Shown here: one piece after another, positions 63,905-64,000 of the stretch
Layout of the letters: each line of letters opens with the position of its first letter
Position numbering within the stretch: position 1 is the stretch's first letter
Source of the DNA: Gemmatimonadota bacterium
GTDB lineage: Bacteria > Gemmatimonadota > Gemmatimonadetes > Longimicrobiales > Longimicrobiaceae
Reading direction: 5' to 3'
DNA: 64,000 nucleotides
Assembly (NCBI GenBank): GCA_028287185.1
Contig: JAQBQD010000214.1
Span: forward strand, 62,001-126,000
Translations under genes and position numbers: made by a program
The notes under the pieces: generated by a model
What the model was told of the DNA's origin: nothing
The model's database searches: none
Seen by the model: the letters and a program-made list of their open reading frames with translations, nothing else

Positions 63905-64000
63905 GGAGTCGGTGGGTGGATTCGGAGGATGGTTGAAGCCCCGGTCGCCAACGTAGGCGGCGCCTGGTCGGCGGGCAAGATTCCAGGCGAGCCCTGACGG

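Overview
The window is GC-rich and looks like a chromosome segment of a Longimicrobium-type Gemmatimonadota. This is inferred from the mutL-miaA-bshA-nadC-birA gene order, a secDF pair, acyl-CoA carboxylase genes and several tiny Cys-rich peptides with a shared K-L-x-L-D-L-type leader. No rRNA or tRNA gene, CRISPR array or insertion sequence was seen.

Left host part (1-13,722): a RiPP-like peptide; rlmD and accC overlapping; a cyclase-family hydrolase coupled to a ParE/Phd-type toxin-antitoxin pair; the acyl-CoA carboxylase carboxyltransferase; a YIP1-like membrane protein; rpsA and cmk; a second RiPP-like peptide; then the minus-strand run bshA-nadC-birA.

Prophage (13,707-51,570, about 37.8 kb): a complete-looking temperate siphovirus bounded by a 16-bp direct repeat that is exactly the first 16 nt of bshA. 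Integration leaves the bshA reading frame intact but separates it from its own Shine-Dalgarno and from the miaA/mutL genes upstream. From left to right the prophage holds: small early genes and a replication initiator with an internal iteron array (13.9-17.4 kb); an adenine methylase and a metallopeptidase-like gene; terminase, portal-MuF fusion, protease and capsid; connectors and tail tube; a tail-assembly chaperone with an A AAA AAC frameshift site; an antisense lipoprotein; tape measure, tip and fiber genes; a membrane protein (possible holin); an operator-controlled minus-strand gene pair; a lipoprotein; an XRE repressor paired with a degenerate ImmA-like/TPR protein; a Rad52-like annealase and RuvC-like nuclease; a PRTRC cassette (ParB-E fusion, ubiquitin-like C, F, E2-like B, E1/ThiF); and a tyrosine integrase. 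Eight copies of the palindrome ATTCC-N4-GGAAT are scattered through the prophage and none was noticed outside it.

Right host part (51,571-64,000): miaA and mutL; a third RiPP-like peptide; a TatD DNase; secF and secD; a lipoprotein with GGTIGSGN repeats; a large TPR protein; a CDP-alcohol phosphatidyltransferase; an unrecognised protein; and a DUF2911 lipoprotein.

The strongest leads are the PRTRC cassette inside a prophage, the phased iteron origin, the bshA 5'-end attachment site and the dispersed palindromes.
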